64,000 nucleotides of DNA, from the NCBI GenBank assembly GCA_026120185.1, contig JANUWF010002421.1:186001-250000 (forward strand), read 5' to 3'. The stretch is from Voacanga thouarsii (taxonomy: Eukaryota > Streptophyta > Magnoliopsida > Gentianales > Apocynaceae). This document shows positions 48,847 to 60,324 of this stretch, piece by piece; position 1 is the first letter of the stretch, and the number at the start of each line of letters is the position of its first letter. Both the position numbers and the translations under genes were made by a program. The notes beneath the pieces are model-generated. The model was not told the DNA's origin. It was given only the letters and a program-made list of their open reading frames with translations, and ran no database searches.

Positions 48847-49803
48847 GAGTCTCCATCTTCCTCAGATTCAGACTCATTTTGGTCTCATGTTCCCATTAGT
48901 CCTTTGCCCTTCTTTATTTTCAGATCTTCTTCTTCTTTTTGAGCATTCTGCCTTTTTTTTCTTTAGCTATTAGGCAGTCAACAATGAAATGTTATGTGCT
49001 CTTGCATTCATAGCATTGAGGCCTAAATGATGAGATCTGTCCGTTTCTCGTTTTGAACTTCTTTCCTCTTTTGAAGTTTCATTTGTTGAATATTCTTCTG
49101 AATTTCTTTGCAATCATAGCCAATTCTTCTGTGTCTACTTCAGTCTCATCACCACTATCCGATTGACTACTTTCAGCTTCCTCATTTGCAGCTTTCAGTG
49201 CTATTCCCCTTTTACCTTTATCATGATCATCAAATTCTTGAAACCTCTTTAGTTTTATTTCATGCATTAGAAGAAAGCAATTAGCTCTTCAGTTGGAAAA
49301 GTTTTCAGATCCTTGGATTCTTCCACAGCTAGAGCTTTCGGTTACTAGCTTTTAGGCAACGTATCTAGAATTTTTCTGTTTTGCTCGCCAAATGAATAGA
49401 CTTTCCCATAGACTTTAAGTCCATTTACAATGCTTGTAAATCTGGTAAACATATCAGTTATACTTTCATTTGGTTTCAACATGAACAATTCATAATCATG
49501 AATTAAAAGTCTCAACTTAGATTCTTTTACTTGATTTGTTCCCTCATGGGTGACTTCAAGTAATCTCCACATATCATGGGCTGAATCATAGCCACTAACT
49601 CATTTATATTCAGCGGCATCAAGAGCACAACACAGAATATTCATAACTTAAAAGTTCAATATCATTTTGGCATTGTATTCAGCATCATATTTGTTACTTT
49701 GTTTAGGCATTTTTCTACCATCAACAAATTTTGAAGGGACAAATAGACCATTCTCAATTAGATTCCACAGCTCAAAGTTAATTGAACAAACATAAATCTT
49801 CAT
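48847..49803 (-). pseudogene. Ty1/copia gag (UBN2 type) with CCHC zinc knuckle, truncated
   Basis: The ATG at 49801-49803 gives MKIYVCSINFELWNLIENGL. Further on come MWRLLEVTHEGTNQVKESKL, YELFMLKPNESITDMFTRFT and LKVYGKVYSFGEQNRKILDT, all marks of the UBN2/gag-polypeptide family of copia capsid proteins. An acidic segment (SSQSDSGDETEVDTEELAM) precedes CYECKSTKHFIVDC, a CX2CX4HX4C RNA-binding knuckle. Stops (two within the first 70 codons) and frameshifts inactivate it. The reading ends about 60 codons after the knuckle at the satellite edge, so protease, integrase and RT are absent. Confidence 0.85.
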
Positions 49804-49947
49804 TCTATATTTTTAGAACGTATAATTGTTTCCATTGAACAAAGGAAGTCAATTTGTTGAGGATCCTTCAACATACAGAAAAATAGATGAGTTTACCATA
49901 AGGATCTTTTCTACACGGTTGTTAGAGAAAAAATAGAGTAGACCAAA

Positions 49948-49959
49948 GCTTTGATACCA
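49948..49959 (-). other. Copia primer binding site (initiator Met-tRNA)
   Basis: On the minus strand TGGTATCAAAGC stands two bases after the LTR end and upstream of gag, one base different from the usual TGGTATCAGAGC. Confidence 0.85.
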
Positions 49960-49961
49960 AA

Positions 49962-51211
49962 TGAAAAACTGAGAAGGGGTAAATAAGGTTTTTGTCAAAT
50001 TTAAAATGCTTTTTGAAAAATCTATTTTGAGAAACTCCTTCGTATTTCAGATCGAAGAGACTGCAACTGCTACAACGAGAAACTTCTGAAATGACTTAAA
50101 GATTAACTACAATTTGAATAAGATAAAACCCATGATGCAATTAATACAAGAGTGAAAATGAGTTGGAGAGAACCATAAAGATTTCTTTTGAGAGATTAAA
50201 AAGAATTTTGTGCAAGAAAGATTACAACTGGCCAAAATTAAATGCAAAGAGAGAGAACACAAGATTTATAGTGGTTCGATCTACCAAGATCTACATCCAC
50301 TACCTTAAGCTCACACTTAAGGATTTTCAACCAAATTTTATTCACCTAACTCAATGGTGTCAATCTATACCAAATACATGATAGGATCACCACTCTTGGT
50401 TTTACCAAAACCTCTCAATCAATCAACAATTCAAGGTTCACCCCAAATGGATTTTACACCATAACCTTGATACACAAAGATGATTGTAGTACTGAAATGA
50501 AAATGGCTCACTCTTTTGAGCAGATACACAAAAAAAATAAGCTCAAACAACCTTTATCTTTTTGAAACATTTTAATGTAACTTTGAAGCACTATGAAAAT
50601 AAGATTTTTGTATTTTAGAGAGTAAGAGTGATTCTTAGAAAGATGGGACAAAAATCTACTTTAAAATCAAGTTTTAAAACCTTTTATAATAGCAAAAAAT
50701 AGAGTTCCAATGGCTAATTTCTCGCTGTCAGATTTGCTAGAGTTTTGGACTCAAGGATTGGATGATGATACATCCAAAAGGTAAGTCCAAAATGTCACTT
50801 TTTCAGACAGAATCGATTTGACACTATTCACAGGATTTTCAACAAGGCTTTTGGATGCAGAGTCATCCAAACTACTTAATCTAAAATTCTGAAGACTTAA
50901 AAACTTTGAAATCTTTTTATGTGAGTGCTTCAAGGTAGAACTAAAATGAATCATAAGGTAAAGGAGACATAGAAATTTACACAGATAATACCTTAACAAA
51001 GATTTCTAGTCTAAGGTTCTTCCACAACAAATTCTTGGTATACAATCTTTTAAGCTTGGTCTTCTACTTGATCACCCATTCGTGGATTCTATTGCTCAAG
51101 AGTTGCTTAGCAATCTTACTTGCATACCTTGGAAGAATTGAGGTCAAAATATCATAAAACATAGAGATCACATAAGTTAGTTCTCATCAATATTAGTCAT
51201 CAGTTAAAACA
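49962..51211 (-). mobile_element. Ty1/copia 5' LTR, about 1250 bp (copy 1 of family)
   Basis: On the minus strand it starts TGTTTTAACTGATGAC and ends CTCAGTTTTTCA just before the primer site. It aligns with the plus-strand block starting at 60325 (TGTTTTAATTTATGAC), for example in the GGTAGTGGATGTAGATC and CGAACCACTATAAATCTT region near 50267-50315. The antisense gag directly downstream makes it the 5' LTR of a truncated element. It has landed in the antisense ORF of a Tat-like element. Confidence 0.82.
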
Positions 51212-52426
51212 CAGGAGAATGCTCTTAGAGTTAACAGGATCTTCCTCAAGAAAAGTTATCTCTGGTGGGATTTTCCTTTCCTCTTCGGTTTGGCTAGTCG
51301 CCTCTTCTTGGGCCGTTTCTGTCTCGACAGTCGTTTCCTCTGTTGGGGGCAGATGAACTTTGGCATCTCCAGGTTGAGTACCCAAGGGACCAACCTCATC
51401 GGTATGCTAGAAAATATTGGTTAGGTAGGATTGAAAATTATCCCAGGAGAATTACATACCGGCCAGTAGTTTTTTTGAGTACTGTAGCTCCATTTGAAGC
51501 AGTACTTCCTCTGCCTCCAGCATGAGCCATTCATCCTGAAACTTAGCCATTGACTCTTTTGCAAAGAAGGTTGTTTGCTGACAAACGCTTTTGACCACAA
51601 GTTTTTCTTCCAGAGCCCTCTTCTCGAAATTTAGCTCCGCTTGAAGTTCTTGTAATTATTCTTCAAGTCCTTCAATTTTATTAACTTTTTCTGAAATTTC
51701 AGCTCGAATGATGCTTAGGCAGGCAGAAGCTTCCAAACGATGGATTGCAGAAAAGCTTCTTGCTCTCGGAGCACCTCCAAAGCCTTAAGTTGATGAGAAG
51801 CTTCATCTCTCCTATTTACGTGTCCGAGAGGAAGCGTTGCATGAACCTCATGTGCCCTAGGTAATCCGCCAATAGATGCTTTAATTCAATAGAAATGCCG
51901 GTATCAGCTGATTGTGCAAGTAGCAGAATAGCTCGGCTGATTGCATCCTGGGAAGGCTAGCTGGTTAGCAAGTTGGCCCCAATTAGGCTATTCAGAAGCT
52001 CTAACACAGCGGCCTCAGACGTTATTAATTGAGAGAGAGCAGCTTCTTTTGGAGGCTCTACCAAAGAAGGTTCAGAGATCGGCTTCGTAGGAGGTGGAAC
52101 AGGTTTGTCAATCACTATTGTCTCAGAGACGGGCATCTCAGACATTGTAGGTATAGCCGATGAAGGAGAAACAGCTGAAGTTTCCTCCTCAGCTAGTGTT
52201 GTCTTTTAAGGTGACAAAGGGAGCAAGGCTTTTGTAGACTTAGAGGAGAAGTCAAAAATAACTAATCGGCTGAGTTTTTGTTTCTGCAAAGGAAGGGAGT
52301 AAGGAGTTAGCCCTTGTGTCTAAAATTCGAGAGCATAAAAAAGTTTCAGTACAGGAGATCCAAACCTTGGTGATTATTAGGGTGTGGGTGGCTTGCCGCC
52401 TTTTGGATCACCTACGCAGAGGAATA

Positions 52427-52457
<31 letters not shown>

Positions 52458-54033
52458 CTTCTTCTTCTTCTTCTTCTTCTTCTTCTTCTTCTTCTTCTTC
52501 CAGTAGCTAGAAGAATGGGGGCTTTCTTCACTAGCGACGTTTGGAATGACGGCACGGTAACCGGATTGGCAGATGTCTTGCTCTGTTTACTTTTTCTTGG
52601 CACCGATACTTCCACCACCGCTGATGCTAACCCAGCAAGTTTAAGCAGCCATGTTTTCACAGGGGCAAAGAAAAGTATCTCACTCATCAGATGCTACCAT
52701 AAGTTGAAGTTGGGTGTAGCCTCCAAGACGACTTGAAAATGATGATACTCAAAGGAACGGACAATGGTCAGGGATCTATTAGCTAGAGTGTGCACATCTT
52801 CAGCCGATAGAGTGGGCATGACAGTGTAGGGCGATACATGCCCAGGATCAGTAGGATGTCCTGAACAAGCCCAAATTGCCGAGAGAAGTAATGAGGATTG
52901 TACCGTTTGCAGGAAGATTTGGCACTTCATGCACTTGGTTTAGCCCTAAAAGGAGCTCCCTAGGACACAACATCTTGGCCCAGATAGTCTGTTGAGAGCC
53001 CTCTGATGCATCGGCAAGGTTCTTCAACCAAAGAGGGCCAGTTTCCCGAGCATAATGGGGAAATAAGTGAGGCATGTTTTGTAGGCAGTTCTAATAAAGA
53101 TATGACATAATCATACCGGCGGAAGATTTGTCCAGAAGGGTTCTCAACAGTCAATAGCCAGTGGCCTGAGTAGAGGAGTTAACAAAATCCCCTGAGAGGT
53201 TGTTAACATTGAATTTGGGGAGATATTGGTAAATCCATATTTGCATAACCCAGAGAGGGCCGCTGAGGTTGGTCGGGTCACTCCCAACTGATAGGACCGA
53301 AGTCATCAGGTTCATCATCCGATAAATCAAGGCCCAGTACCAAGGAGGCCAGGTCACAACACCTTTTCTTTTTCAACATAGTCGGTACGTAGTATCGGTA
53401 TTCGTTGCTTATCCCAGCCGAATGAGAACAAAGGATGTACTTACGAGCCACAACTATAAAAAAGAGGCTTGCTCTTGCTCCGATGGAATACTGCCTACGC
53501 CCCTTTGGGCAGTCATGAAATTACCGTACGAAGAAATAGTTTTATCCAGGTGGGCCTCGACGGCAAGCATACTTTCGTCATCGTAGAGGTTAAGGATCTC
53601 ATCTCCGTCACATCAAAAGCCCAAGATGGTGCAAATACCAAGATGGTCAGGAAAAACATCCCGTGGGGAAATATGAAGCTGTTGATTGTCGAGAACCAAA
53701 ATGGCCGAACCACAGCGAAAAGGTTGTGGCCAAAGGCCATGTTGAAATTAGACATCATAACGGCATCTTTGATACCCTATTGATCCCAAAGGGCCCCGAA
53801 GGTAGCGTAACAGCGATCATGTCATTCTCTATAATTCTTCAGAGGGCACAGCCAATAGTAAAAGGAAAATGGGAGACCGGCTATAGAAAAGTCATTATGA
53901 TTCAACGGAAGGACAAAATCCTCCGATTGGGCAAATCGTAGATGATCAACAGTGACCTCCTGAGGGCCTACGGCATACAAGTTAGTTTCGGCTTGAACCA
54001 AAGCCAGGGGGTGTTATCAATTGGGGCGGCCAT
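51212..54033 (-). pseudogene. Plant-mobile-domain-like antisense ORF of a Tat-type gypsy element
   Basis: From the ATG at 54031-54033 (MAAPIDNTPWLWFKPKL) broken frames give LPLNHNDFSIAGLPFSFYYW, DAVMMSNFNMAFGHNLFAVV, LSGPLWVMQIWIYQYLPKFN and a long low-complexity tail with acidic and Thr/Glu-rich runs (EETTVETETAQEEATSQTEE) up to 51212. The GPLW..Q.W...YLP phrase and general layout resemble the aminotransferase-like plant mobile domain (PF10536). Tat elements often carry an extra antisense ORF with this domain between pol and the 3' LTR, and here a polypurine tract and LTR follow on the opposite strand. Stops, frameshifts and a TTC microsatellite break it. Function in the element is unknown. 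The identification rests on short matches. Confidence 0.55.
52428..52501. repeat. (CTT)n microsatellite
   Basis: About 74 bases of pure CTT. It opens poly-Ser on the plus strand and poly-Arg or poly-Glu on the minus strand. It lies inside the antisense ORF and probably arose within an acidic or basic codon run. Confidence 0.95.
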
Positions 54034-54340
54034 GAAGATTTAGAAATAGTTGATAAAGGAAGTGCAGGAAATACTGTCAAATTTCACAGGAATGATAGAA
54101 GTTTGATCGAGGTAAAGTTTCTCAAAAGAAAAGATTTCGTTTCGGTGAAGAAAGAGTAATGGGGACCACAGCTATTTAAAGTGAAATTTAAAGACTAGCC
54201 GCTCGCGAGCTTCAAAGCTGAGCAATCGGAAACGTTCTACAACAATCGAGACATTTTGACTTTGCCAAGAAAAGAGCAGCTACGAATTAAAAGAGGTACA
54301 ATTCCTGTCGCTTCATCTGATCGCACCATAAAGTAATAGG
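54034..54340. other. Short spacer between antisense ORF and LTR
   Basis: No gene recognised. It would hold the promoter of the antisense ORF, but no clear TATA box is seen on the minus strand. Confidence 0.4.
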
Positions 54341-54360
54341 ACTTGGGGAGGGGGGGCATG
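54341..54360 (+). other. Polypurine tract of a Tat-type element
   Basis: ACTTGGGGAGGGGGGGCATG directly precedes the TGTTGACATC LTR start. It shows that the element's plus strand runs left to right, against the adjoining ORF. Confidence 0.75.
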
Positions 54361-55055
54361 TGTTGACATCAATTTTAGTCGAACCGCTACAATAGTAACT
54401 TTGAGTCGATGCCAATAGGAATTTCGCCAAGCCGATGTTGACGTCAAGAATTTTTCAGTCGATGTACTCGGTCAGCATCAGAACCACGAGCCGTTGAGTC
54501 GTTACCCCCATGTCTCGGCACGATCGATAAAGCACTACTGCACCCAATCACTAACGTTGAGCTATGAAGCGAGATTTTCTCCACGTACAGATAGTTAGTT
54601 ACAATACCATAACAAGCATAAAATGAGCAAGGATTTCCAGAACAAAATAACAAACACATCCACAAGACTACCAGTTTTTAGTTTTCAATTTTCTTTTTAT
54701 TCTGCATTTTCTTTGTGTTTGTCTTTATTTACAGCTTTGATTAGTTTTCAGAAGTTTTCTTTATTCCTTTATTACCAGCTTTCCATTTCTTTTTACTTTG
54801 ATTTTAAATTCTAGTAATTTTGTACTCTTTTTTGTTAAGATCAATCGAAATACACTGATTATAGTCCTTATTGGCTCCCGCATGCAATATTCCTGCCTTT
54901 TTAGACCCTTTTTATAGTAAATTCAAGGAACACATGTCTCTTAAAAGGTCCGACTCTCGTATTCATTCTTTCATCAAACTATTTATATTCATCGGAAGAG
55001 AAGCCGAACGCCATTTCCATTGGCTCTCCTTTTGTACGGCAACAATCTAAAAACA
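54361..55055 (+). mobile_element. Tat-type gypsy LTR, about 690 bp
   Basis: It starts TGTTGACATCAATTTTAG after the polypurine tract. The end is either GGCAACA at 55044 or AAACA at 55055. I prefer the latter because TTGGCGCAGAAGTGGC at 55061-55076 resembles a degenerate TTGGCGCCGTCTGTGGG primer site. It ends about 170 bases from the stop codon of the ascorbate oxidase gene and may overlap that gene's 3' end. Confidence 0.65.
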
Positions 55056-55227
55056 GAAAATTGGCGCAGAAGTGGCATACATATAATTATAAACTTTCTT
55101 TTTATTTTATGGTATTGACATTAGTTCCTAGAAAGCGGCGACATATTATTTTAGAGCCAAACATTTAGGAGCAGAAATAAGAACATAAAAGAACGTCTAC
55201 ACCTAAACAGCATTGGAACAAGAACAT

Positions 55228-58200
55228 TTATTGCTTATATTGGCCTTTCGTTAAACCGCATCCCCTGACAAATTCTGGTAATTTTCCAACTCGATCAATC
55301 CCTGATTCAAATATCACTGTCATACCTAGATATAAATGGTAATCTATATGGCAATGGAAAGCCCATACGCCTGGATTATCAGCTCGAAATCTCAAAGCAG
55401 TCCAGCCATAAGGATGAAGAGCAACCGAATTCTTCAAGATGGGATTTTTAAGGTTGAAGTTTTCAACAGGGTCTCTAGAGAGGTTAAACTTCCCGGCACC
55501 GTATCCGAGGACCCAAAAATCGTGTCCGTGCAGATGCCATGGATGGGTTTCACTGACATTCACGGTCATTGTGTTTGCATTTTGCAAAATGACATCTACT
55601 GTTGAATTGAATTTCAACCTGTAAATACCATTACTAGAAATGGCCTCTACATTCTTGGCAACACTGTAGATGTCATAATTGTCAACATCGTAAGTTTCTG
55701 GGGGAGGGTTTTGATCAAAAACAGTGGTGAAATTTTCCTTCAACGCTATCAAATACGGCGTATGGGGAAGATTCAAGGATACATTGTTAAGGGACCATCG
55801 CACTTTGCCATCTATCTTGTTTTGTGTGTTGAGCAGCACAATTACCCTATCTGGTGTTCGAGGAGGAGGGACAACGTAATCTTTGTGAGCCCTATATTCA
55901 CGGCTCTGAGTAATTCTATCTAAAGTGTTGTTCCAATGAGGTCCAACAGGTGGAAAAGTTGGAGGGCTTTGCAGAGGAGGATTGGGACTGTAGTTTAAGA
56001 TGGCTAAACCATTTGGAGCGTTGGTTTCTCTGCTGACTACTTTGACACTAATCCAATAATTTCTTGAAGAGCTTTGGGTTGTTCTAATTAGGACCGAATA
56101 GGTTTCACCAGAGTAAAGGTAAAGATGTTTTGCTTCCAACGGTTCCATAAAGTGACCATCTGCTTCAACTACAGTCATGACATGATCCTGGGAAACAAAA
56201 GTATGCATGAAACAGGACAAAATGTTGTTCGGGAACGTAGAATTTTCGAATGGATGAAACTATGAATGCTACCTCTACTTCAAAGCTCAATGTTGATAGA
56301 GTAGCCAAGTTTCCTATCCTGAGACGGATAGTTTGGTTTGGCTTAACCGTGATAGAATGAGGTGAACATTGAGGATTTGTTGCATTGCAAAGGCCATGTC
56401 CAATTCCCGGTGTGCTACAATTAAATTTTCCTCTTCCATGAATCAAAATCGACTGAAACAATATCCAAAAAAATCATCAGTTACTATCTGGATTTAACAC
56501 CAATAGCTAGAACAAGGATGCGAGTACTTACATCAGGTTCTCCAACCCAAACAAAGGGGATTGAGGAGAGGTCAACAGCATGTTCATAACTGCTCTTATG
56601 ATACCAATCAGTGAGAAGGATGTGCTCATCAAGATTGTAGTGAAAAGGCTCCGAAACTCCAAGAGGCGGTTTTACAATGATCATGCCATACAACCCTGTT
56701 CCCATTTGCAGACCGTAATGTGCATGATACATAAATGTTCCAGCCTGCAGAATATCACAGGAAAAACATCAGGATCCAACTACTAAGAAAAATGGTTTCA
56801 TCATCATAACCTTTACCAGTAAAGCTTGAAGGAAAAGCTTACTTTATCCACTACAAACTGGTATATAAATTTGTCCCCTGGTAGGATAGCACACTGGGTC
56901 ACTGCTTCCGTACCATCGGCCCATGGTGTTCCCATCTTCATCAAACAAAACAAACTAAGGAATATGGTGCAATTCGAAACCAATTAAAAGAAAGTTTCAG
57001 CCCTACGCGTTCATGATTCTTCTTAACCGACAAGTGAATTTAATGCAAAATCAGTTAGTAATAAGATAAAAAGGATCCAAATAATGTAAAAATGTTTTGT
57101 TTTCTATGCACAAAATTTGTCATTTATTGCTTTCTAACCGTAAATTGAAAGAGATCAACTATACTGACCAAGTTGCCAATGCAGCAACGTATAAAGAGGC
57201 AACATGACAAGCAAAAAGAAATGGACTCCGAGAATAAAAAAAAAAGAAAGAAAGAAAGAACTCAGGGTCACATGTGGAATAATAAGCTGAATAAAATCCA
57301 AGGGCAGCTCAAGTCCAGGAAAATTATTTGATAGTTGATGAGAGAATCGTGAACTCTATATATTGTTTTATACGAAAATTTCGTTAAATGAGTTCGTTTT
57401 TTAATATAATTTTAAAAATAGAGTGGCTGCAGACAAAATTTCTAATCTTGAAAAATAGCATTCTAAACAAGCGGCCATAAAAAAAAAAAAAAAAAAGAGT
57501 GTAAATGTGACCTTCTAAAACTAAAAATTATTTCCTCAAACTTTTAGAAATGAATATATATATATATAGGCGAAGGTCGCAGTATGGGAATCAAAACCTT
57601 AATGTATATTTGTGTGATATCAGATAAGGGTTTGGTATCGTTAATATGTGGCTTCAATGACGTCTTTTTGCCAATTGGATCTTTGAGCAAGACAAAGAAC
57701 CAGCAGTCAACAAAATTCTGAAGCTTTTGGGGATCCAGAATCCTCCATTACTAGAACAAGTTTTCATTATGAGAAATGGATTTGGAGAAATTTACCTTGA
57801 AATTAAGTTCTTTAGCAAAAGGGATTAAGATGCTCAAGTGGTCTGGTTGTCTGGTAGGCTGGCGGTGGTCTGCTCTGTTGGTTCGGAAGATCTCAAGAAG
57901 AATAAGATGGGAGGAAGAAGTAAAAATGCGATATGTTGTTAAAAGATGCCATCTTCAGGTAATGTCTTTTAGATTTTTTTTTTTTTTAAATTTTAAATGA
58001 GATTGCGTTTTGAAAATGAAAACTCAAAGTCTCATTCTCATAACGCAACCTCTCTCTCTATATAAATATATTTGCTATTTTTAAAATTTAAAAGAAATTA
58101 TTTTAATTCAATACGGTCGTATTTTGAAAAAATATATATATATTTTTTATGATCTTCCCAAATTGGAAATTCTACTAGGCCGCACCACTTTCGAAATTAT

Positions 58201-58646
58201 GTTAAAAAACGAGCAAATTTAATGGAGTTTCCATATTTTATAATATATTAGATGGGTACATGGAATTATATTTAACACTTCTCAAATAAGAAAAGTAGTA
58301 TTAAAGAACTTGAGCATCTAACTCAAAACGTTAAAACGAAACCTTGCAATATATAAGCTTGTGTTTTTACCTGTCGGATTCCGTGCCAATGGATTGCCAC
58401 ATTTTCAGTTAACAAACTGTTCTTCACCTCCACTATAATTGTATCACCTCGAACTGCAATGATGGTTGGTCCTGGAATTCCACCATTAACAGTAACAGCA
58501 ACCTTCTTATAGCAGTCTGGAAACCGAAGATCATACCTTACTTCCCAATCGAATTTGAGAGTTTCAGCTTGAAAAGGTGGAAAACTTGCTACAAAAACTA
58601 ACAGACTCAGGAGAAGAAAATCTCTTCCTGCTAAAATTTCTGCCAT
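55228..58646 (-). CDS. L-ascorbate oxidase, five exons, 573 residues, apparently intact
   Basis: Exons: 58371-58646, 56843-56935, 56532-56744, 56273-56452, 55228-56187. All introns start GT, end AG and fall between codons; together they give 92+31+71+60+319 residues and a TAA stop. This multicopper oxidase oxidises ascorbate and reduces O2 to water in the cell wall space. Residues 1-27 look like a signal peptide ([20 protein letters not shown]). Copper motifs are complete: HWHGI (86-90), YHAH (129-132), HPWHLHGH (469-476) and [12 protein letters not shown] (532-543), whose terminal Met is the type-1 copper axial ligand of ascorbate oxidases. Laccases usually lack that Met, and the LKFDWEV start and the GCG-containing tail also point to ascorbate oxidase. 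N-glycosylation sites such as WNNT, NVS, NFT and NST fit secretion. An upstream in-frame ATG at 58695-58697 would add 17 residues and hide the signal peptide. Confidence 0.93.
56936..58370 (-). other. Ascorbate oxidase intron 1, 1435 bp
   Basis: It is by far the longest intron (the others are about 80-100 bases). It contains a purine-rich AAAG run (57237-57259), a TATATATATATA run near 57555 and poly-A or poly-T tracts, but no recognisable element ends or genes. Confidence 0.8.
58371..58646 (-). other. Ascorbate oxidase exon 1
   Basis: It encodes the signal peptide and first cupredoxin strands to HWHGIRQ. The donor reads CAG|GTAAAA. The start at 58646 is chosen because it opens directly on a hydrophobic signal peptide. 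Confidence 0.88.
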
Positions 58647-58659
58647 TTTCTTCGAGGTA

Positions 58660-58674
58660 CTCTCTATATATAGA
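58660..58674 (-). promoter_or_regulatory. TATA-like box very close to the oxidase start
   Basis: The minus strand reads GGTCTATATATAGAGAG. The box is only about 20-25 bases before the preferred ATG, too close to allow the usual spacing to a transcription start upstream of that ATG. Either transcription starts elsewhere or this is chance. Confidence 0.3.
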
Positions 58675-58697
58675 CCAAATTCTTTTCTGAAATGCAT

Positions 58698-59627
58698 CGT
58701 GAGTTCAATATGGCCTTATGGGCGACTGGATCAAGAAGTACGACTGTGACAGTGCAAAGTCTGCAGAAATATACACAGATGTGTTTTTGGCTGTTTTTTA
58801 CTGATGAAACACATGGATTACATTTCACGGCTTTTGTTATTCTCTGCTTTGGTTACACTCTGTTATCATCACCTTTTCTTGCTTGCTCGAATTGCACGAC
58901 AGTGGGAAAAGGAGGACCAAAATGGACAAAAACGAATTTGTTCACTTTGGACTTTCAACGTGTTTCACGAACAGTGCTGTTTAGCAAATGTGCGTACCCT
59001 TTTTTTTTTTTTTTTTTGGTACACACAAGCAGATGAACTTCTTAATACATGGTATGTTTGAATTATTTCATATTGACTAATCGTTTTGATAGATTATTTT
59101 TTATGCCTTATATAATTTTTTCCCTGTAATATAGTCTTCAATGTGTGTTTAAAATCACATATTTTTCAACACATGAATCAATTTCAGTGCAAAAACATCA
59201 CTCAATAGATGAAGTTTTTTTTTTTTTTTTTTTTTTGTTAATCTCAAGTTTCAATCATCTTTTTCTTGTCTTTTTTTGCGAGTATAACGTATACTTCTCT
59301 TAAGAAAAAGTCCAAACATAAGCATTTAGTGTTAAGGTTATTGTCAAGGTTAACAACAGATGAACATCTTCAACAAGAATTCTTGACAACACTAAAGACG
59401 TCTGTGAAAATCTCTTAAAGATTGTAATGGCAGTGTTTATATAAATAATTAATTCAAGTTGGGTTAGAAAACCAAATATCAGAAAATATAGGATGAATGT
59501 TAGAGAAAATATTACAAGATTTTTATTCATGAGGACATAGAATCCAACTGAGATTGGAATTGCAAAGATTCAGGAAGTTATATGACGTTAAGCAGTTTTC
59601 TAATTTAATAAGAAAATAAATACTATG

Positions 59628-59669
<42 letters not shown>

Positions 59670-60324
59670 CGAGTAAAGAGTTTCTGAATATAAAGAGAGA
59701 TAGAAAAAGTATGAAAACTCAGTGAGATTCTCTATTGCTTGGTCGAGAAACAAAGTGAGGGAATTCATGCATAGATTATGAGTGTTCTTGAAGCATATGC
59801 CATTGATGAAACTATCTAGTTCTCTTTGTTAAAATATGTTTCTCGATTCAAGTTAATTGCTGTAATAGAATTATATCTTTAAAAGGAACTTGAACCAACC
59901 TTCTTCAAAAGAAAACATTTTTCTGGTAGAAAGGCCTCTTGAAGTCAAATGAAGAATTGTTGTGCTGAAGCAACAACAAAGGTCAAAGAGAGTTCAATCA
60001 AGGCAGTTGGGTCTAGCAAAATGTCTTTAGGAGCTTAAAAAGAAAAAAACACTGGCATAGTTTTTTTGTTAGAATTCACTACGAATCACTTGATGATTGA
60101 ATTAAATGTATTCTTTGTAACTCTGTTGAAGTTTTAATGGATCTTTTTACTAATCTAAGACCTGCAAATATAAGCTTATTGATAGCCAAATTGCATTAAT
60201 AATCTGTTGTATTTGTTAAACTTTTTATTTCTTTCAGATAAACTAATGTAACTATAACAAAATAGTTTAATAATAATATAGGAGATTAACAAACCAAACT
60301 GTTAGCTTTAAGGGCATTCTCCTT
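58698..60324. other. Upstream region of the oxidase gene; no other gene seen
   Basis: It contains poly-T runs (about 59000-59017 and 59215-59236) and a (TA)n run at 59632-59667. No convincing frame or element end is seen. Confidence 0.5.
59632..59667. repeat. (TA)n microsatellite
   Basis: Perfect TA repeat of about 36 bases. Confidence 0.95.

Noticed and set aside
55228..58646. Laccase
   Set aside because: The HCH motif is followed by the ...LGM of ascorbate oxidase with Met as axial ligand, and the LKFDWEV start and GCG-containing tail fit ascorbate oxidase better than laccase.
58692..59061. Plus-strand open frames upstream of the oxidase
   Set aside because: No family match, and composition and position suggest promoter or intergenic DNA of the minus-strand gene.
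59290..60324. Possible further copia LTR
   Set aside because: The AAACATAAGCATTTAGTG phrase looked LTR-like, but no TG/CA ends, primer site or partner copy could be found.
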